Assembly: GCA_027491215.1 (NCBI GenBank)
Contig: JAIXWP010000097.1
Location: 1 to 58,214 of the forward strand
Length of the DNA: 58,214 nucleotides
From: Flavobacteriales bacterium
GTDB taxonomy: Bacteria; Bacteroidota; Bacteroidia; Flavobacteriales_D; Sanyastnellaceae
Reading direction: 5' to 3'
Part shown: positions 56,958 through 58,214 of the stretch, one piece after another
Numbering within the stretch: position 1 is the stretch's first letter
Layout: every line of letters begins with the position of its first letter
The notes under the pieces: model-generated
Database searches by the model: none
The model's input: the letters and a program-made list of their open reading frames with translations, nothing else
Told to the model about the DNA's origin: nothing
Position numbers and translations under genes: made by a program

Positions 56958-57698
56958 ATGTTTCCACTTGCTGATAGAAAACTAGTAGAGGTTTGTTACA
57001 CTCCAGGACAATATCATTTGTATAAAGAGCAATTTGAGATTGTAGTAGTGATTGATGTACTTCGCGCCACAAGCGCCATTGCATCTGCGCTTCACAATGG
57101 AGTGGACAAGATCATTCCTGTTAGTTCGGTAGAAGAGGCGCGAGCTTACCAAGCGCAAGGATATATCGCAGCAGCGGAAAGAGATGGACAAGTAGTAGAA
57201 GGTTTTCCTTTTGGAAATTCTCCCTATGCTTTTATGGATGAATCACTCAAAGGAAAAACAGTAGTGCTCACTACAACCAACGGTACGAAGGCCATACAAA
57301 TGGCATCGGATCGTAAAACTGTTGTCATTGGTTGTTTGAACAATCTTCAAGCACTTTGCGATTACTTGATCAAAGAACATAAAAACACATTGATACTCGC
57401 TTCCGGATGGAAGGATAAAATCAATTTAGAAGACACTATTTGTGGTGGTGCAATTGCAGACATCCTTTTAGAAAGTCGTAAATTCAGAGCTGACGAAGAC
57501 AGCACTGTTGCCGCGAAGTTTATCTACAGATCGGCAAAACAACATCTTTGGAGTTTCTTGAGATCAAGCTCTCATCGCAGAAGACTTATCAAATTGAATA
57601 TTCAAAAGGATGTAAAGTATTGTCTGACCCTAAACACGATTGATACGATTCCGATTTTGAAGGATGGAGCGATTGTGAAACTAGAGACTAACGACTAA
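56958..57698 (+). CDS. comB: 2-phosphosulfolactate phosphatase
   Basis: ComB hydrolyses 2-phosphosulfolactate to sulfolactate and phosphate with Mg2+. This step is known in coenzyme M synthesis and in sulfonate formation. The 246-residue protein shows VVVIDVLRATSAIASALHNG, EEARAYQAQGY, AERDGQVVEGFPFGNSPY and VVLTTTNGTKAI, all family marks. Bacteria lacking coenzyme M may use the product for sulfolactate or sulfonolipid-type metabolism. Its last residues (ETND) and TAA stop lie in the 7-nt repeat leader of array 4. Confidence 0.92.
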   Translation: MFPLADRKLVEVCYTPGQYHLYKEQFEIVVVIDVLRATSAIASALHNGVDKIIPVSSVEEARAYQAQGYIAAAERDGQVVEGFPFGNSPYAFMDESLKGKTVVLTTTNGTKAIQMASDRKTVVIGCLNNLQALCDYLIKEHKNTLILASGWKDKINLEDTICGGAIADILLESRKFRADEDSTVAAKFIYRSAKQHLWSFLRSSSHRRRLIKLNIQKDVKYCLTLNTIDTIPILKDGAIVKLETND

Positions 57699-57865
57699 CG
57701 ACTAGTGACGAGAGTAGTGACTAGTAAAACAGAGTGACAGTAACCGAAAGAGTAAAGTAGCACAAGCAGAAAACATCGCGAAGCGATACCAGACACGAGC
57801 GAAGCGAGTACCAAGCAGCGAAGCTACCCGACACCGCAGGTACGCGACACGAGCGAAGCGAGTAC
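57687..57865 (+). repeat. Composite micro-hairpin array 4 (comB-phospholipase-like)
   Basis: The leader (ACTAACG and GTGACTA 7-nt units) starts inside the comB stop region and nearly matches the leader of array 3. Units are ATCGC-GAA-GCGAT (57775-57787), GC-GAA-GC (57799-57805), AGC-GAA-GCT (57817-57825), ACC-GCA-GGT (57833-57841) and GC-GAA-GC (57853-57859). The array ends at GAGTAC, 4 nt before ATG 57870. The interval holds no -7 box. Confidence 0.88.
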
Positions 57866-57869
57866 AATT

Positions 57870-58214
57870 ATGAAATATACGTGGATCATTTTATTGCTTG
57901 TTTTTACCTCGTTTACAACGACGGATGGAAACACCGATCCTTGCTGCGAAAATCCAGCAGTGTGGGGTTTCTATGGCCACAAGCGATTGAATGAACTTGC
58001 GGTATATACACTGCCCGAAGAAATATTCGGTTTCTATAAATCGAATATGGATTTTCTCATCGAGCACTCCGTAGATCCAGATAAAAGAAGATATGGTGTA
58101 AAAGGAGAAGCAGAATGTCACTATATCGATATGGATAGATATTGCTTCGACTCTGCCGGTTGTGACCCGTTTAAAAATGTACCTAAGCACTGGAATGATG
58201 CAGTAGCCATGTAC
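57870..58214 (+). CDS. Exported zinc-dependent phospholipase C-like protein (3' truncated)
   Basis: An open frame from ATG 57870 runs to the window edge with no stop (115 codons seen). It starts with a signal peptide (MKYTWIILLLVFTSFTTTDG). It continues with WGFYGHKRLNELAVYTLPEE, FLIEHSVDPDKRRYGVKGEA and ECHYIDMDRY, which match the Bacteroidota group related to zinc-dependent phospholipase C / S1-P1-type nucleases. The His and Asp residues in WGFYGHK, EHSVDPDKR and CHYID fit metal ligands. It lies directly behind array 4 with no visible promoter, so it may depend on gcvT-comB transcription. Confidence 0.8.
   Translation, partial: MKYTWIILLLVFTSFTTTDGNTDPCCENPAVWGFYGHKRLNELAVYTLPEEIFGFYKSNMDFLIEHSVDPDKRRYGVKGEAECHYIDMDRYCFDSAGCDPFKNVPKHWNDAVAMY

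Noticed and set aside
57891-58190. 99-codon minus-strand frame at the right edge
   Set aside because: It is antisense to the phospholipase C-like gene, which has a signal peptide and conserved motifs.

Overview
The window is chromosomal DNA from a member of the Bacteroidota, most likely Flavobacteriales. I conclude this from four proteins with type IX secretion (T9SS) or gliding-type sorting tails, SusC/FecA-type TonB receptors, DUF4625 lipoproteins, a DUF1800/DUF1501 pair, and repeated use of the Bacteroidota -7 promoter element TAnnTTTG instead of a sigma70 -10 box. Shine-Dalgarno sequences are almost absent. I see no rRNA, tRNA, phage, transposase or CRISPR array.

Layout. 1-7.4 kb: 3' part of recQ, an RlmI-type methyltransferase, hisS with a tiny membrane-protein ORF in front, a WD40 protein, and a three-gene exported unit (lipoprotein, DUF2147, beta-barrel). 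7.3-15.6 kb: a second tiny membrane ORF, a SIMPL protein, a degenerate LysM transglycosylase, a WG-repeat protein, an MFS carrier and a prolyl oligopeptidase. 15.7-21.4 kb: nucleoid protein NdpA, 5-formyl-THF cyclo-ligase, a TlpA-like thioredoxin, an SDR protein, a T9SS protein and a WCGD thioredoxin. 21.5-29.8 kb: DUF2797, DUF1800/DUF1501, an RRM RNA-binding protein behind a terminator-like leader hairpin, a GH113-like lipoprotein, ApaG, DPP III and a helical-repeat protein. 29.8-43.5 kb: a large type-B sorted adhesin-like protein, an RhlE helicase, an outer-membrane protein, ligA, an esterase, a GH39-like T9SS enzyme, mazG and a FecA-like receptor. 43.6-58.2 kb: a giant T9SS protein, prfC, a probable metal-acquisition operon (His-rich DUF2946-like protein, ZnuD-like receptor, two DUF4625 lipoproteins, HD hydrolase), DPP IV, gcvT, comB, and the start of a phospholipase C-like gene at the right edge.

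The most unusual content is not protein coding. Four intergenic arrays (about 37.04-37.24, 38.08-38.25, 40.34-40.53 and 57.69-57.87 kb) share one design: a leader of 7-nt TGAC-containing repeats, then short units whose cores are micro-hairpins obeying the rule C-GNA-G or C-GNNA-G, separated by a TACC-C-type linker. The frequent core GCGAAGC is the known exceptionally stable DNA mini-hairpin. The arrays run directly into neighbouring genes: they supply stop codons and last residues for ligA, the esterase, the GH39-like gene, mazG and comB, and they lie immediately in front of the esterase and the phospholipase C-like gene.

A second theme is promoter compactness. Several cytosolic genes have TAnnTTTG ending exactly 4 nt before the start codon, which predicts leaderless or nearly leaderless mRNAs. 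Exported-protein genes usually have leaders of about 15-50 nt. Two promoters are overlapped by the hairpin or T-tract of the gene upstream.
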